Positions 8,722 to 17,244 of a stretch of 38,581 bases of DNA are shown piece by piece. Where the stretch lies: IMG/VR virus record IMGVR_UViG_3300037202_000025, positions 1-38,581 of that record; one strand, 5' to 3'. Every line of letters starts with the position of its first letter. The stretch's first letter is position 1. The DNA comes from a virus. A model generated the notes under the pieces. The model saw nothing but the letters and a program-made list of their open reading frames with translations, searched no databases and was not told the DNA's origin. The translations under genes were made by a program, and so were the position numbers.

Positions 8722-8801
8722 GGCTATATCTCTCCGGTTAAACTCTGAAGATGCTGACGCCGCCTACGTGGCGACGCCGCGATTTACGAAAGCCGCGTGT
8801 C

Positions 8802-9332
8802 CTACTGGACCTTGTAATTTTTCGCGGCGTATTTCTGCGCCAGATCGTCGCGCACCAGCGTGACAAGTGCGAAGTTGATATTGCCCGCGGTCGGGGTGCC
8901 AACGGCGGTAAATAACAGCGATAGGTACCGCGGCTGCAGATTGGCGGGGAATGCCGGCAACCATGGGAACCTCGCCACAACTTGGTTCGCAGTGAGGCTG
9001 GCAATCGCGATCTGGCCTGTCTCCGCGAGTGTCGTCCAGGTCCCTGGTAGCCAGGTCGGCGTGCCAGCGTCGGGAGCCGCCTGGAGTGCGATGTTGTAGG
9101 AAGCTGCCCCGGTGACGGCATTGCCGAGTGCCACCATCAGCTCGGGCCGGAATGTACCGATGCCTTGATCGGTGCCGAAGTTCGTTACGGTACCGATGAT
9201 GTTGGTCGGTGCCGTGCCCTGTCCCTGTCCGAGCAAGTCGATGACGTTCGATCGCACGGTGTTGGCGTTGCCGCCAATCAGCGAGAGCGGTGCTCCGAGC
9301 GGCACGAACGACAGGAGTGCATCAATGCGCAT
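8802..9332 (-). CDS. Bbp16-family capsid cement protein
   Basis: 176 residues with the pattern of the BPP-1 Bbp16 cement protein: a short N-terminal stretch (MRIDALLSFVPLGAPLSL), the phrase ELMVALGNAVTGAASYNIAL, and a beta-sheet end (NLQPRYLSLLFTAVGTPTAG). Cement proteins of this family form trimers on the capsid and stabilise it. It is the first gene after the major capsid protein, as in BPP-1. The ribosome site is AGGAAAGGAATT. The family call is from recalled pattern and gene order. Confidence 0.75.
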   Translation of the reverse strand: MRIDALLSFVPLGAPLSLIGGNANTVRSNVIDLLGQGQGTAPTNIIGTVTNFGTDQGIGTFRPELMVALGNAVTGAASYNIALQAAPDAGTPTWLPGTWTTLAETGQIAIASLTANQVVARFPWLPAFPANLQPRYLSLLFTAVGTPTAGNINFALVTLVRDDLAQKYAAKNYKVQ

Positions 9333-9389
9333 GGGGTAATTCCTTTCCTAAGCTCTATCTTCGTTCCGTTCGGATCAAGCGGCCTGAGA

Positions 9390-10436
9390 TCAGGTTACAC
9401 GTGATTCGCTGATGATCAACTGGTCCGAGATCTTGACCGGGATGCCGCGATAGTTGTCGGTGACGCGGCCGGCATAGTCCTCGAGGCGCAACAGCACGTT
9501 GCGGTCGCGCATGGCCTGGACGTCCATCCAGTGGCGGCCGGTTCGGTTGGTGTAGAACACCGGCCGGATTCCGGGGGCCGGATCATTGGGAGCGTCCGTC
9601 TTGGTGATGCCGGAGGTTCCTTTGCCGAGGTGCGGCGGAAACAGCATCATCTCCGCCATGGTGGCGAACAGGTCGAGCGCGTTCGGCCCGGCGAGGCCGG
9701 CGTTGGTCACGTCGATATTCGGCACACGCACAGCGTAGCGCCAATCCTGCGGGCAGATGCCGAGTTGCTGGCGGAACCACGAGGTGAACGCCTCAAACCG
9801 GTTGCCCACGGCGTCGAAGCCGGGGACGGTGTCGCCCTTGTCTTCCATCGACAGACCGGCCTTTGAGCCGCGCGGGTAAAGCCCGAAGATGGTGCGCTCA
9901 CCCCAGCAGATCAGCCAGAGCGAGAGATTGCTCGATCCGGTGCCGCCGCCATCGATCACGTTCTGGGCGTTCTGGGCGTTGGCCGTGTTCACCGTATTGT
10001 AGAACGGCGAAAGGCCCATGAACTCGGCCGGCGTGAGCACGGTGTTGCCGTACCAGGTGGTCTGTTCCATCGTCTGGCCCATACCCTCGAGGAACGCGAC
10101 GTCCTCGTTTTCACGGAACTGATCGATGTCGCCCGAGTCCTCGGCCAGCATCCTGTCGATCTGGCTGTAGTCTTCGAGCGAGCCCAGCGAGACGCGGGCC
10201 TTGGCGGTCGTGCTCTTGGAGTAGGGCACGCCCATGTTGTACTGGCGCCAGGCGCCGGCCGGGATCGATGTGCGGAACACGAATTCATGTCCCCCGATCT
10301 CGTTCGACTCGACCATCGGCATATCCTCGACAGTCTCGATGCTCTGCGAGAGCATCTCGGAGATATAGACTTGCTTCTGCGCGCCGTTGATACGGCTGGT
10401 GAGATCCTGCAGCGTCGGCCAACTGCCCGTTGCCAT
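9390..10436 (-). CDS. Major capsid protein (BPP-1 Bbp17-like)
   Basis: 348 residues. The sequence matches the podovirus major capsid family of BPP-1: N-terminal region WPTLQDLTSRINGAQKQVYI, the central IDRMLAEDSGDIDQFRENED, and GLYPRGSKAGLSMEDKGD near the middle, ending with NYRGIPVKISDQLI. It forms the icosahedral shell. It lies downstream of the scaffold and upstream of the cement gene. Between scaffold and capsid gene an HNH gene is inserted on the opposite strand. The ribosome site is GAAGGAAAT. Confidence 0.9.
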   Translation of the reverse strand: MATGSWPTLQDLTSRINGAQKQVYISEMLSQSIETVEDMPMVESNEIGGHEFVFRTSIPAGAWRQYNMGVPYSKSTTAKARVSLGSLEDYSQIDRMLAEDSGDIDQFRENEDVAFLEGMGQTMEQTTWYGNTVLTPAEFMGLSPFYNTVNTANAQNAQNVIDGGGTGSSNLSLWLICWGERTIFGLYPRGSKAGLSMEDKGDTVPGFDAVGNRFEAFTSWFRQQLGICPQDWRYAVRVPNIDVTNAGLAGPNALDLFATMAEMMLFPPHLGKGTSGITKTDAPNDPAPGIRPVFYTNRTGRHWMDVQAMRDRNVLLRLEDYAGRVTDNYRGIPVKISDQLIISESRVT

Positions 10437-10511
10437 TTGAGATTTCCTTCTCTAAGAGTTGCAAGGCAATGGCAACCGTGGTATGCCCACGCCATGCCAT
10501 AGGAGGTGAAG

Positions 10512-11042
10512 ATGCCGAAGCCAACGCGCCCGGTACTGACGGCTGAATTCGTGCGTTCGATCCTTGATTATGATCGTGCGACAGGAATTTTCCGGTGGCG
10601 CTTGCGCGCTGATAGACCGAAAAAGTGGAACACGCGGTACGCCGGAACAATCGCCGGGGCCTCGGTCAAGGGCTACGTCCACATCCAAATCCCGAAGCCG
10701 ACCAACTATTACGCCCATGTTCTCGCGTGGCTTTACGTATATGGAGAATGGCGCCCGGACGAGATTGACCACCGCAACCGCAAGCGGTCCGATAATCGTA
10801 TCGAGAATCTTCGCATTGCGGACTATTCGCAAAATGGCTGCAATAAATGTATGCAGCGCAACAATACCAGCGGCGTGGTTGGCGTTATCTTTCATCCACA
10901 AACCGGCAAATGGAGAGCGCGAATTAACAAGAATAGGGCCGTCGTTTTTGATGCCCTGTTTGACAGCCTCGCCGCAGCGAAAAGCGCGCGCGCCGTTGCG
11001 CTGCGTGAACTTCACGGTCAATTCGCCGCTATAATTGGTTAG
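10512..11042 (+). CDS. HNH homing endonuclease, antisense insert between scaffold and capsid genes
   Basis: A near-perfect AGGAGGTGAAG precedes the ATG at 10512, giving 176 residues. The HNH_3 core shows YAHVLAWLYVYGEWRPDEID then HRNRKRSDNRIENLRIA, and the C-terminal AP2-like part shows NTSGVVGVIFHPQTGKWRAR. This is the usual layout of phage homing endonucleases. It is read against all surrounding genes and converges with the scaffold gene 5 bp past its stop, so it needs its own promoter. It probably entered as an intergenic mobile gene. Confidence 0.9.
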   Translation: MPKPTRPVLTAEFVRSILDYDRATGIFRWRLRADRPKKWNTRYAGTIAGASVKGYVHIQIPKPTNYYAHVLAWLYVYGEWRPDEIDHRNRKRSDNRIENLRIADYSQNGCNKCMQRNNTSGVVGVIFHPQTGKWRARINKNRAVVFDALFDSLAAAKSARAVALRELHGQFAAIIG

Positions 11043-11047
11043 CGTTC

Positions 11048-12052
11048 TCATTGCGCTCTGTTCGCGGTGCTTCTCGGGTGATCGTAGAGAATTCTCTTGC
11101 GTGCGCCGTTCTGGCGCCCGTTGTCCGGCGGTGGTTGCGGATTGTCTGGCGGCAGGCCGGGTTCGTCGAAATAACGCGCCGCGTTGTGCAGCATCCTCAG
11201 AAACACGGGATGATCCCCGGCTCCGGTGACGCGCAGGAACGTGTCGAGCGCTTTGTGGTCGGCCGCATATTCCTTGGTGCCGGGATTCGCGGTGGAGACC
11301 AGCATGTCTCGCATGCGCGCGATCGCGCCCATCGCTGTGTCGTGGCCAGCGCCGCCGATCTGCGCGTCGCCCATAACGTCCTTTGCCCAGCTGTTGCGCG
11401 TTTCGTTGAACGCCTTGATCTGGTTCTTGAGCGTCTGATTGGCGTATTCCGTCATCGCGGTCGCGTGCATGTCGAGCAGTTTCTGCCCGGCATCCTGCGG
11501 GTTGGCGAGCGCCTCTTGGAGTGCCCCGGTAAATTCGACCATGCGCGGATTGTCTGCGGTCGTGTCCTTGAGCGCGTCCGGCATCTTGAACTTGGTGAAG
11601 TCGATCGGGGTCGGTGCCGCGGCCGCCTCTGCCGGCTTGGCTGCTGCAGCCGCCTTCTCGCCTGGCTTTTCGGCGGCCTTGGCCGCTTCTGCTGGTTTCG
11701 CCGTCTTATCGTCGGGTTTTGCCGCTTTATCGGCGACTTCTGCCGGTTTGGCGTCAGGTTTCGCGGCATCCTTGGCCGCGGCAGCCTCTGCGGCCTTCTC
11801 GAGCAGCGTCGGGCGCTCGGACGGCGGCGCATTGAGGTCGTCGGCCGCCACTACGGGGGCTGGCGCTGCCTCAGCGGCCTTCACCGGTTCCGCGGCTGGC
11901 GCCGGGGCGGCTACAGGCTCTGGCTGGGGTGCGGGGGCGGCCTCAGCGACCTGCGCTACGACTGGCGGGGGGGCTGCAGCCGGGGCCGCGGCCGGGGCCG
12001 CCCCCAGATCGAGCTGCGGTTGGGCTGGTGCTGCTTTGTCGCCGTCAGCCAT
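11048..12052 (-). CDS. Capsid scaffolding protein ending in LYDHPRS motif
   Basis: 334 residues. The first 150 are Ala/Pro/Lys-rich and disordered. A helical part follows (FTKFKMPDALKDTTADNPRM to FLRMLHNAARYFDE), then a Pro-rich linker and the basic end RKRILYDHPRSTANRAQ. This composition, with its position directly upstream of the capsid gene, fits a head scaffold (BPP-1 Bbp18 position). Phage scaffolds often bind coat protein through a basic C terminus. The same motif occurs in three other proteins of this genome. The start overlaps the previous stop (TAATG). Confidence 0.75.
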   Translation of the reverse strand: MADGDKAAPAQPQLDLGAAPAAAPAAAPPPVVAQVAEAAPAPQPEPVAAPAPAAEPVKAAEAAPAPVVAADDLNAPPSERPTLLEKAAEAAAAKDAAKPDAKPAEVADKAAKPDDKTAKPAEAAKAAEKPGEKAAAAAKPAEAAAAPTPIDFTKFKMPDALKDTTADNPRMVEFTGALQEALANPQDAGQKLLDMHATAMTEYANQTLKNQIKAFNETRNSWAKDVMGDAQIGGAGHDTAMGAIARMRDMLVSTANPGTKEYAADHKALDTFLRVTGAGDHPVFLRMLHNAARYFDEPGLPPDNPQPPPDNGRQNGARKRILYDHPRSTANRAQ

Positions 12053-12474
12053 TAGCTTTCATCCTTGGCTGTTCTTGGTTCTGGCATCTTGACGAATCGG
12101 GGGTCGTTTTCCTGCTGCATGAGCAGGACGTTCTCCTGGTCGATGCGCTGCCAGCTGAAAAAAATGCGAAGCCCGAGATCCTGCTCGCCGCGAGCAAACC
12201 ATGTTGCCTCCGACTGGGGGAATCCGTTCGGGCCGCATGCGAATTTCGTCTCGAATGCGTGGGCGCTTTGAAGGATGCGCCAGAGTTCGCGCCGACCTGT
12301 CTTCGTGGCCAGACAGCCACGCCAGAACGTGGAGCCTTCCTTGGCCTCGAGACGGCTGCGGGTGCGCTGCTTGCGAACACCGCTCGGGCTGCCTGCGTCG
12401 ACGAGGGGTTGATCCTCGACGGGAAACAGGTCGTCATGAATTTCGTTGTCTGATCGTTGATCGTCATCTGCCAT
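12052..12474 (-). CDS. Bbp19-like phage protein
   Basis: 140 residues. The core, from about residue 48, reads FWRGCLATKTGRRELWRILQ, then FETKFACGPNGFPQSEATWF, then GEQDLGLRIFFSWQRIDQEN. This matches the Bbp19 structural-domain family that sits before the scaffold gene in BPP-1-like phages. It is probably part of the virion or its assembly; the exact role is not known to me. The ATG overlaps the preceding stop (TGATG). A GTG one codon earlier (12477) is an alternative start. Confidence 0.75.
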   Translation of the reverse strand: MADDDQRSDNEIHDDLFPVEDQPLVDAGSPSGVRKQRTRSRLEAKEGSTFWRGCLATKTGRRELWRILQSAHAFETKFACGPNGFPQSEATWFARGEQDLGLRIFFSWQRIDQENVLLMQQENDPRFVKMPEPRTAKDES

Positions 12475-12983
12475 CACGCCGCCGCGCTCATCGGGATAAT
12501 TAGACCGCTGCGGCGCTTCTTGAATCCGTCCGGCATGAGAACTTGGACCGGTCGCGTATCGCGGTGCGGCGCCGGCGCGGCCTTCGGTAGGATCATCCCT
12601 GTGCGCCCAGTCTTGCGATTGCGCAGGCGCTCGGCCTGCTGCTGACCAGCGCGGAGATTTTCTGCGAGTTTCATGAAAAGTGGATGGATCGTGCCCTCGC
12701 GGTGCGTCACGCGCAGCCCGCTCGGAAGCTTATAACCGCGTAGCCAGTCACCGGCTCGCTTGTGGACTTCCTCCATGTAGAGGCCGATCCGGAGCCATCG
12801 TGCGTCCTGCCGCCAGTACGCCGCTTGGCGGCATGCGCCCTCGAGCAGTTTCAATTCGGCACGTAATTTTACATAGGTCGGCCCCTTCTTCGGCAATTTG
12901 GCGAGGTCTTCGCAGTGCTCTGCCGCCAGATTGAAGTTGCTGGCGAGGCAATCGAAGATTTCTACTTCTGTGAGCGCGCTCAT
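12474..12983 (-). CDS. Conserved-type phage hypothetical protein, 169 aa
   Basis: A mostly helical N-terminal 90 residues (FDCLASNFNLAAEHCEDLAK, RWLRIGLYMEEVHKRAGDWL) is followed by a basic region (NLRAGQQQAERLRNRKTGRT). I do not recognise a named family. Proteins of this kind occur near the portal in similar phages. It is the first gene of the capsid transcript below the exported-protein block, and a 95-bp divergent gap separates it from the plus-strand HTH gene. The ribosome site is weak. Confidence 0.65.
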   Translation of the reverse strand: MSALTEVEIFDCLASNFNLAAEHCEDLAKLPKKGPTYVKLRAELKLLEGACRQAAYWRQDARWLRIGLYMEEVHKRAGDWLRGYKLPSGLRVTHREGTIHPLFMKLAENLRAGQQQAERLRNRKTGRTGMILPKAAPAPHRDTRPVQVLMPDGFKKRRSGLIIPMSAAA

Positions 12984-13078
12984 TAGTCAGCATCTATTCT
13001 GCGATCGGGGATCGAACACAATACCTACTTGCGGGCGCGGGCAGTTTGCGGCAATATGTTCGGGCGCGGAGGGTTTGC

Positions 13079-13303
13079 ATGGCTGAAAACGGAAAGACGC
13101 CCCGGCTGCTGTCTCGCAAGGAGGCCGCGGTCTATCTCGAAACAATCGGTTGCCCGCGCATCTCGGTGCGCACCTTGGAGAAGTGGGCGGCGAACAAGAA
13201 TGCCGGCAATGGTCCGCCCTTCACAAAGATGCGAAAGGCAGTCGGTTACCAGCGTGAGGACTTAGACCAGTGGGCGTGGCGAGAAGCAAAAAGGATACTG
13301 TGA
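13079..13303 (+). CDS. Small helix-turn-helix protein, excisionase/AlpA-like
   Basis: The ATG at 13079 is preceded by GGAGGG at 13068-13073, giving 74 residues. The sequence LLSRKEAAVYLETIGCPRIS, then VRTLEKWAA, then VGYQREDLDQWAW is the HTH_17/MerR-like fold of excisionases and AlpA-type regulators. It is one of only two plus-strand genes within the leftward block and diverges from the 169-aa gene, so it may regulate that promoter or be an autonomous insert. It converges with the 45-aa gene 3 bp past its stop. Confidence 0.75.
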   Translation: MAENGKTPRLLSRKEAAVYLETIGCPRISVRTLEKWAANKNAGNGPPFTKMRKAVGYQREDLDQWAWREAKRIL

Positions 13304-13306
13304 CCT

Positions 13307-13444
13307 CTACACCGGTCGAAGCCGAGGGAAGTCTTGCAGGCTCCACGACGCATTTATTTGCAGAGCTAATTCCGGAGCCAAAATCTTATCCAGCTCAGCC
13401 TTTTGTGCAGGACTTAGGCTGGCAATAATGGCTTGTGCGTTCAC
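13307..13444 (-). CDS. Small hypothetical protein, 45 aa
   Basis: A GTG at 13444 with GGAGAAGG upstream opens a 45-codon frame beginning MNAQAIIASLSPAQKAELDK and ending FPRLRPV. A longer frame exists but would overlap the propeller gene by 215 nt. The ASLSPAQKAELDKIL helix is reminiscent of the starts of other small phage proteins; the function is unknown. It is the last gene of the exported-protein block. Confidence 0.5.
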   Translation of the reverse strand: MNAQAIIASLSPAQKAELDKILAPELALQINASWSLQDFPRLRPV

Positions 13445-13484
13445 GCCACCTTCTCCATCCCTGCCGGGGTGTTGTCGTTGGAGG

Positions 13485-16265
13485 TCATGGGTTGTAATAC
13501 GCGAAGCCAGATTGGCCTGAAGCAACAAGCAAACGTTGGTATTGATTCCAACTTCCTCTAATGGACTGGAATCCCGCAATTTGCGAAACGGAAGGCAAGT
13601 CTTGCCTGGTCCCGTTAGGATGCGCAAACAAGGACCATGTGACAGCGCCAGTTCCTGTATTGTAAGTACCTTGAAATACTTCTTGTACGGTCTGACCACC
13701 TAAGCCATTCGAGTTGTTAAAAATGCCATAAATGGCCGGGTAGGCTCCAGAAGTTGGTGGTGCTCCCAACGTTAAGCTATGACAGAATGGATTTGAAGTT
13801 GGCGTGCCTACCGGCGTTGCAGTTGCTGACGCAGTATTTGCATTGGTAATATGCCAGACATTTATATTAGAACCACCCGTGAAGTAGAAAGTAATCCATA
13901 ACTCATTCGGAAAACCGGGGACGGAAAGAACGAAGGGGCCGCCAGCGACAGACGCCGAGTCCGAGAATGTGACGATGGACGAGAAGTTTGCACCTGAGTC
14001 CGTCGATCTCCAAAGCGTCGCTGTTCCAGATAAGGTTTCGCAAGCCCATACTGTGCCAAGGTCTACTCCATAGCCAACGGCAAACGGTCGCGACGTAGAA
14101 CCAAAATTGTATCCGCGATTCATCCAATCCCGCGCCGGAAGCCCGCTGCAAAACTGCCAAGTATTTGTTGGCGACGTTGCATTCGCGGTATAGCCAGGAA
14201 CAGAGGGGCCGCTGTTGTTCGTGATACAGCACATGTGATGGTCATGATCGACTGCAACCATCTGGCCGCCAGCGGTCGTGGGTGCCAAACTCAATGTAGT
14301 GCCTGGTGAAACGGAGCTTGAGCCACCGATAGAATACGTTCCGACGCCTCCGGTCCCGGTCGTACCTCCGGTGCCGTATGCTAGGACTGTCCCATAACTT
14401 GGATAAGTGGCTACTGCCGGATAGACAACTTGGCCAACTAAAACTAAATTTCCAAGCCCTGTAACTGAATTAAATGATGTGACGGTTAGCACACCCCCCG
14501 ATACGCCGCCGACGATGGACGCACACCATAAAAGATCAGGTTGTACGGCGTAGGGAACCCAAGAACCCGTTGCACCGTAACTTGGAGAATAGGAGGAATA
14601 CATGCCCCCATTGTTTGGGGCGACAGCGACTTCCACGTTAACCCTTCCAACGTAGAAGCTAGAATCTGATGCCGCATATTCTAACGTTTCGCAATCTACG
14701 CGGTGTGGCGAAGGATAAAAATTAGTCGGATAGAATCCTGGTTGAAATGATGTCTGATATATTCCAACGTCCTGCGCGGCAATAACTGGATACGGAGCAC
14801 CAGGGGCCTCGATCGCGTCCTGCGCAACCGTGACCTCTGTCCCACGACTAACACCGAATGAATACGTGACATTGCTGACGGCATAATTCGGAATCGTCGG
14901 AGTTGATAAGTCCGACTGCACAAACTTCCACATCGCACCTTGATTACCAGGCCACCAGCATCCACCGCTGGCATCGATCATACACGCGGTCCCCTCCGTA
15001 AAAGTAGTTGGAAACGCCCATACATGGTTGAGCCACGGGCAGTCGTATGACGGTGCATAAAGCGTCGTAGCCTCGCCGCCTGTGCCGCCACCCCAAGCTA
15101 TCGTAGAACCAGTTGCTGCGTTGGAGTTGGTGGAAGTGAAGCCGTTGCCGATCCCATTCGGGCCGCTGACGCTGAGAAATCCCTGATGCCCATTGCGTGG
15201 GTCTACGACGAGCAGAGCACCAGCGTAGGAACCAGTCCATCCCGCCCCATGAGTCCAACCGCTCTGTGCGTCGAGTTGGACCCACCCAGTACCTGACGCC
15301 GTACCACGAGCAGCTGCCGGGGCGTATCTCCATAGATAGCCAGTGCCTTGCGAGCCTGCATATGATACGAGGCAGTAATAAACACCGTCATAATCCGTGT
15401 ACGCCTGATGTACCGAGATATCAGAACGACCGAACGCGGTGACTGCAATCTCAGTGAAATTCTGGCCGCCGTCTAAGCTCTCAAAGATGCCGACGCCACC
15501 AACTGGGACGATGACGCGAGCCGATACGGTCTTTCCAAAGGCGGTCGTCGTGCCATAATTCTTATCAAATGCAATGCCGCAGGTGCCGCTGCCCTTCGAC
15601 GACGCGGGAAATGGTGTCGAACCATCAGTAGTCGCGGCAGCAAATGTCGTGCCGTCTGTGGCGCGGTAAACACCGGCTTTTCCGCTGTTGCCATTCGCAA
15701 TACCGCAATAGACTATGTTTTCATTCGCCGGGTCTACACAAACTTTTCGGGTTGATGTTTTCCACGTTCCGTTGCTGCCACCGTCCGTAATGAGCATAGT
15801 GACGGCTGATTTTGTCCAAAGTTGCCCTGAGTTCGTTGAGTAATAAAGTGCCCAACTAAAGGTAGGGCCGCCGTCGTCAGCAAAAATTGCGTAGAGGTTT
15901 GTCGTCAGCGTCGGAGCAATAACAAGCTCGTAGGCACCGTTGTAAGTGCCGTTTGCCCCTGCATAGCCGGAACCAAGCGACGCATAGGTTTTGAGTGGTA
16001 ACCATTTCTGAGCAGGATCAGTTATCTGTGCCGACGTCCCAGAAAATATATAAGCGTTGCCAACATCGGTACGCACAACCATTGTGCCGTCTGGCGCTAT
16101 ATCAAATCCAACTATCAGTCCACCACAGCCCAGTGGAAGCGTGTTCCATCCGTGGCCGATAGGAATTGCTGTGCTTGCCCCATGAGGAAACCAAGCCTCT
16201 GCCTTGCGCGGCATCATGCCAAGTGCAGCGGCTCCCGCAATAAGCTGGCGGCGATCAAGTTTCAC
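13485..16265 (-). CDS. Tat-signal beta-propeller protein, sialidase/GH74-like Asp-box repeats
   Basis: 926 residues from a GTG start. The N terminus MKLDRRQLIAGAAALGMM then PRKAEAW has the twin-arginine pattern RRxLI, a weak hydrophobic core and an A-x-A cut site, so Tat export is likely. The body contains Asp-box (BNR) repeats: YYSTNSGQLWTKS, GIFESLDGGQNFTEI and LWRSTDSGANFSSI, with a VYRATDGTTF variant. The layout recalls sialidases and GH74 xyloglucanase-type propellers, but catalytic residues cannot be assigned with confidence. It may cut or bind host or environmental polysaccharide, as a virion or a secreted protein. Confidence 0.75.
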   Translation of the reverse strand: MKLDRRQLIAGAAALGMMPRKAEAWFPHGASTAIPIGHGWNTLPLGCGGLIVGFDIAPDGTMVVRTDVGNAYIFSGTSAQITDPAQKWLPLKTYASLGSGYAGANGTYNGAYELVIAPTLTTNLYAIFADDGGPTFSWALYYSTNSGQLWTKSAVTMLITDGGSNGTWKTSTRKVCVDPANENIVYCGIANGNSGKAGVYRATDGTTFAAATTDGSTPFPASSKGSGTCGIAFDKNYGTTTAFGKTVSARVIVPVGGVGIFESLDGGQNFTEIAVTAFGRSDISVHQAYTDYDGVYYCLVSYAGSQGTGYLWRYAPAAARGTASGTGWVQLDAQSGWTHGAGWTGSYAGALLVVDPRNGHQGFLSVSGPNGIGNGFTSTNSNAATGSTIAWGGGTGGEATTLYAPSYDCPWLNHVWAFPTTFTEGTACMIDASGGCWWPGNQGAMWKFVQSDLSTPTIPNYAVSNVTYSFGVSRGTEVTVAQDAIEAPGAPYPVIAAQDVGIYQTSFQPGFYPTNFYPSPHRVDCETLEYAASDSSFYVGRVNVEVAVAPNNGGMYSSYSPSYGATGSWVPYAVQPDLLWCASIVGGVSGGVLTVTSFNSVTGLGNLVLVGQVVYPAVATYPSYGTVLAYGTGGTTGTGGVGTYSIGGSSSVSPGTTLSLAPTTAGGQMVAVDHDHHMCCITNNSGPSVPGYTANATSPTNTWQFCSGLPARDWMNRGYNFGSTSRPFAVGYGVDLGTVWACETLSGTATLWRSTDSGANFSSIVTFSDSASVAGGPFVLSVPGFPNELWITFYFTGGSNINVWHITNANTASATATPVGTPTSNPFCHSLTLGAPPTSGAYPAIYGIFNNSNGLGGQTVQEVFQGTYNTGTGAVTWSLFAHPNGTRQDLPSVSQIAGFQSIRGSWNQYQRLLVASGQSGFAYYNP

Positions 16266-16268
16266 GTG

Positions 16269-17234
16269 TCAGCACCCGATACAATGGCTTCCACCACCAC
16301 CTCCGCTCGGGAATGTAATAGCAAGCGTGCCAGAGTTGCCGCCGAGGCTAACTGAATTGGTTGCGTTTATAGCGCTCGTCGCTCCGGCGATTCCACGAAA
16401 GGCGGAATAGGCAATGTTCGCCACTGCACCGGAGGCTATGGTTGCCTGCTGGTTTCCAAGACTGTCAGAACTAAAAAGCACCACTGCGCTTGATGACGAG
16501 CCTATAACCGTTATCCCCCCGGTAAATGTCTCCGTTTCCCCCCCCCTAAATTGTAAGGAAGCCGGCGCATTCACCGTTAAAGACGCAAACGTACCGGAGG
16601 CATTAGTCCCTGTTTCAAAACCATAATACGCCGTTGGGTAACTAACGTTTGCATTGATTGTCAAAGCGCCCCATGTTTTTCCACCTCCGTAAAATGAAAG
16701 AATGTTAACACTACCAGGTTGCCAAACCATTGAAGAGCTATTGATATTCAGGGTCAATCCTGTGGTCGTACTGAAATTCCACGCAGGAGATGCTCCCCCT
16801 CCGAATGTCCAGACGCCGTTGCCCATGCTAAGTGTGCGAGTGCCGGTTCCGGTTCCGGTGAATGATGTGGAAATCGTGACGGCCGGATTTATTGCAGAAA
16901 AGTCCAAAGTTCCAGTAAAGGCTCCAAACGTGAGGCCCGTTATTGAAACAGACCCGGTGCCGCTTGGACATGTTGAGGAAAGGGAGCCACAGATAGTTAC
17001 TGTGCCACCGCCAGAACTACCATCAAAAACAGCAGTGTCGACTGTGTTTTTGGGGATACCTCCTGTTGCAGCACAAGAAGAAGCGGCTCCGCCAGATGCA
17101 GCGGCCCAGGAAGCAACATTTGTGCTATCCCAATTCCCTGTACCGCCAACCCAGTAGCAGATGGCTGCATTGGCTGGCAGAGATATGAAGCACAGGGAAA
17201 GCGCGGCGAGAGCGTAGCGAAGGAAATGTTTCAT
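16269..17234 (-). CDS. Exported beta-rich fibre-like protein with C-terminal CxxC
   Basis: The start at 17234 (GAGG upstream) gives 321 residues with signal peptide MKHFLRYALAALSLCFISLP then ANAAIC. The mature start CYWVGGTGNWDSTNVASW is a phrase common in beta-helix or passenger-type phage and surface proteins. The chain is Ser/Thr/Gly-rich with repeated short strands. It ends SGGGGGSHCIGC, a flexible glycine run with a terminal Cys pair. Function is unknown; adhesion or a fibre are plausible. Its stop lies just before the start of the propeller gene. Confidence 0.7.
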   Translation of the reverse strand: MKHFLRYALAALSLCFISLPANAAICYWVGGTGNWDSTNVASWAAASGGAASSCAATGGIPKNTVDTAVFDGSSGGGTVTICGSLSSTCPSGTGSVSITGLTFGAFTGTLDFSAINPAVTISTSFTGTGTGTRTLSMGNGVWTFGGGASPAWNFSTTTGLTLNINSSSMVWQPGSVNILSFYGGGKTWGALTINANVSYPTAYYGFETGTNASGTFASLTVNAPASLQFRGGETETFTGGITVIGSSSSAVVLFSSDSLGNQQATIASGAVANIAYSAFRGIAGATSAINATNSVSLGGNSGTLAITFPSGGGGGSHCIGC

Positions 17235-17244
17235 GGCGATGTCC

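Noticed and set aside
9345-9389. Terminator after the capsid gene (CCTGATCTCAGG)
   Set aside because: The loop is only 2 nt, the stem is weak and no T run follows.
7066-10436. Diversity-generating retroelement, suggested by BPP-1-like head genes
   Set aside because: No reverse transcriptase, template repeat or lectin-type variable repeat is seen in this window.
11051-12055. A 334-codon plus-strand frame exactly opposite the scaffold gene
   Set aside because: It mirrors the Ala/Pro-rich GC-biased codons of the scaffold; the product is Arg/Gly/Cys-rich with no domain.
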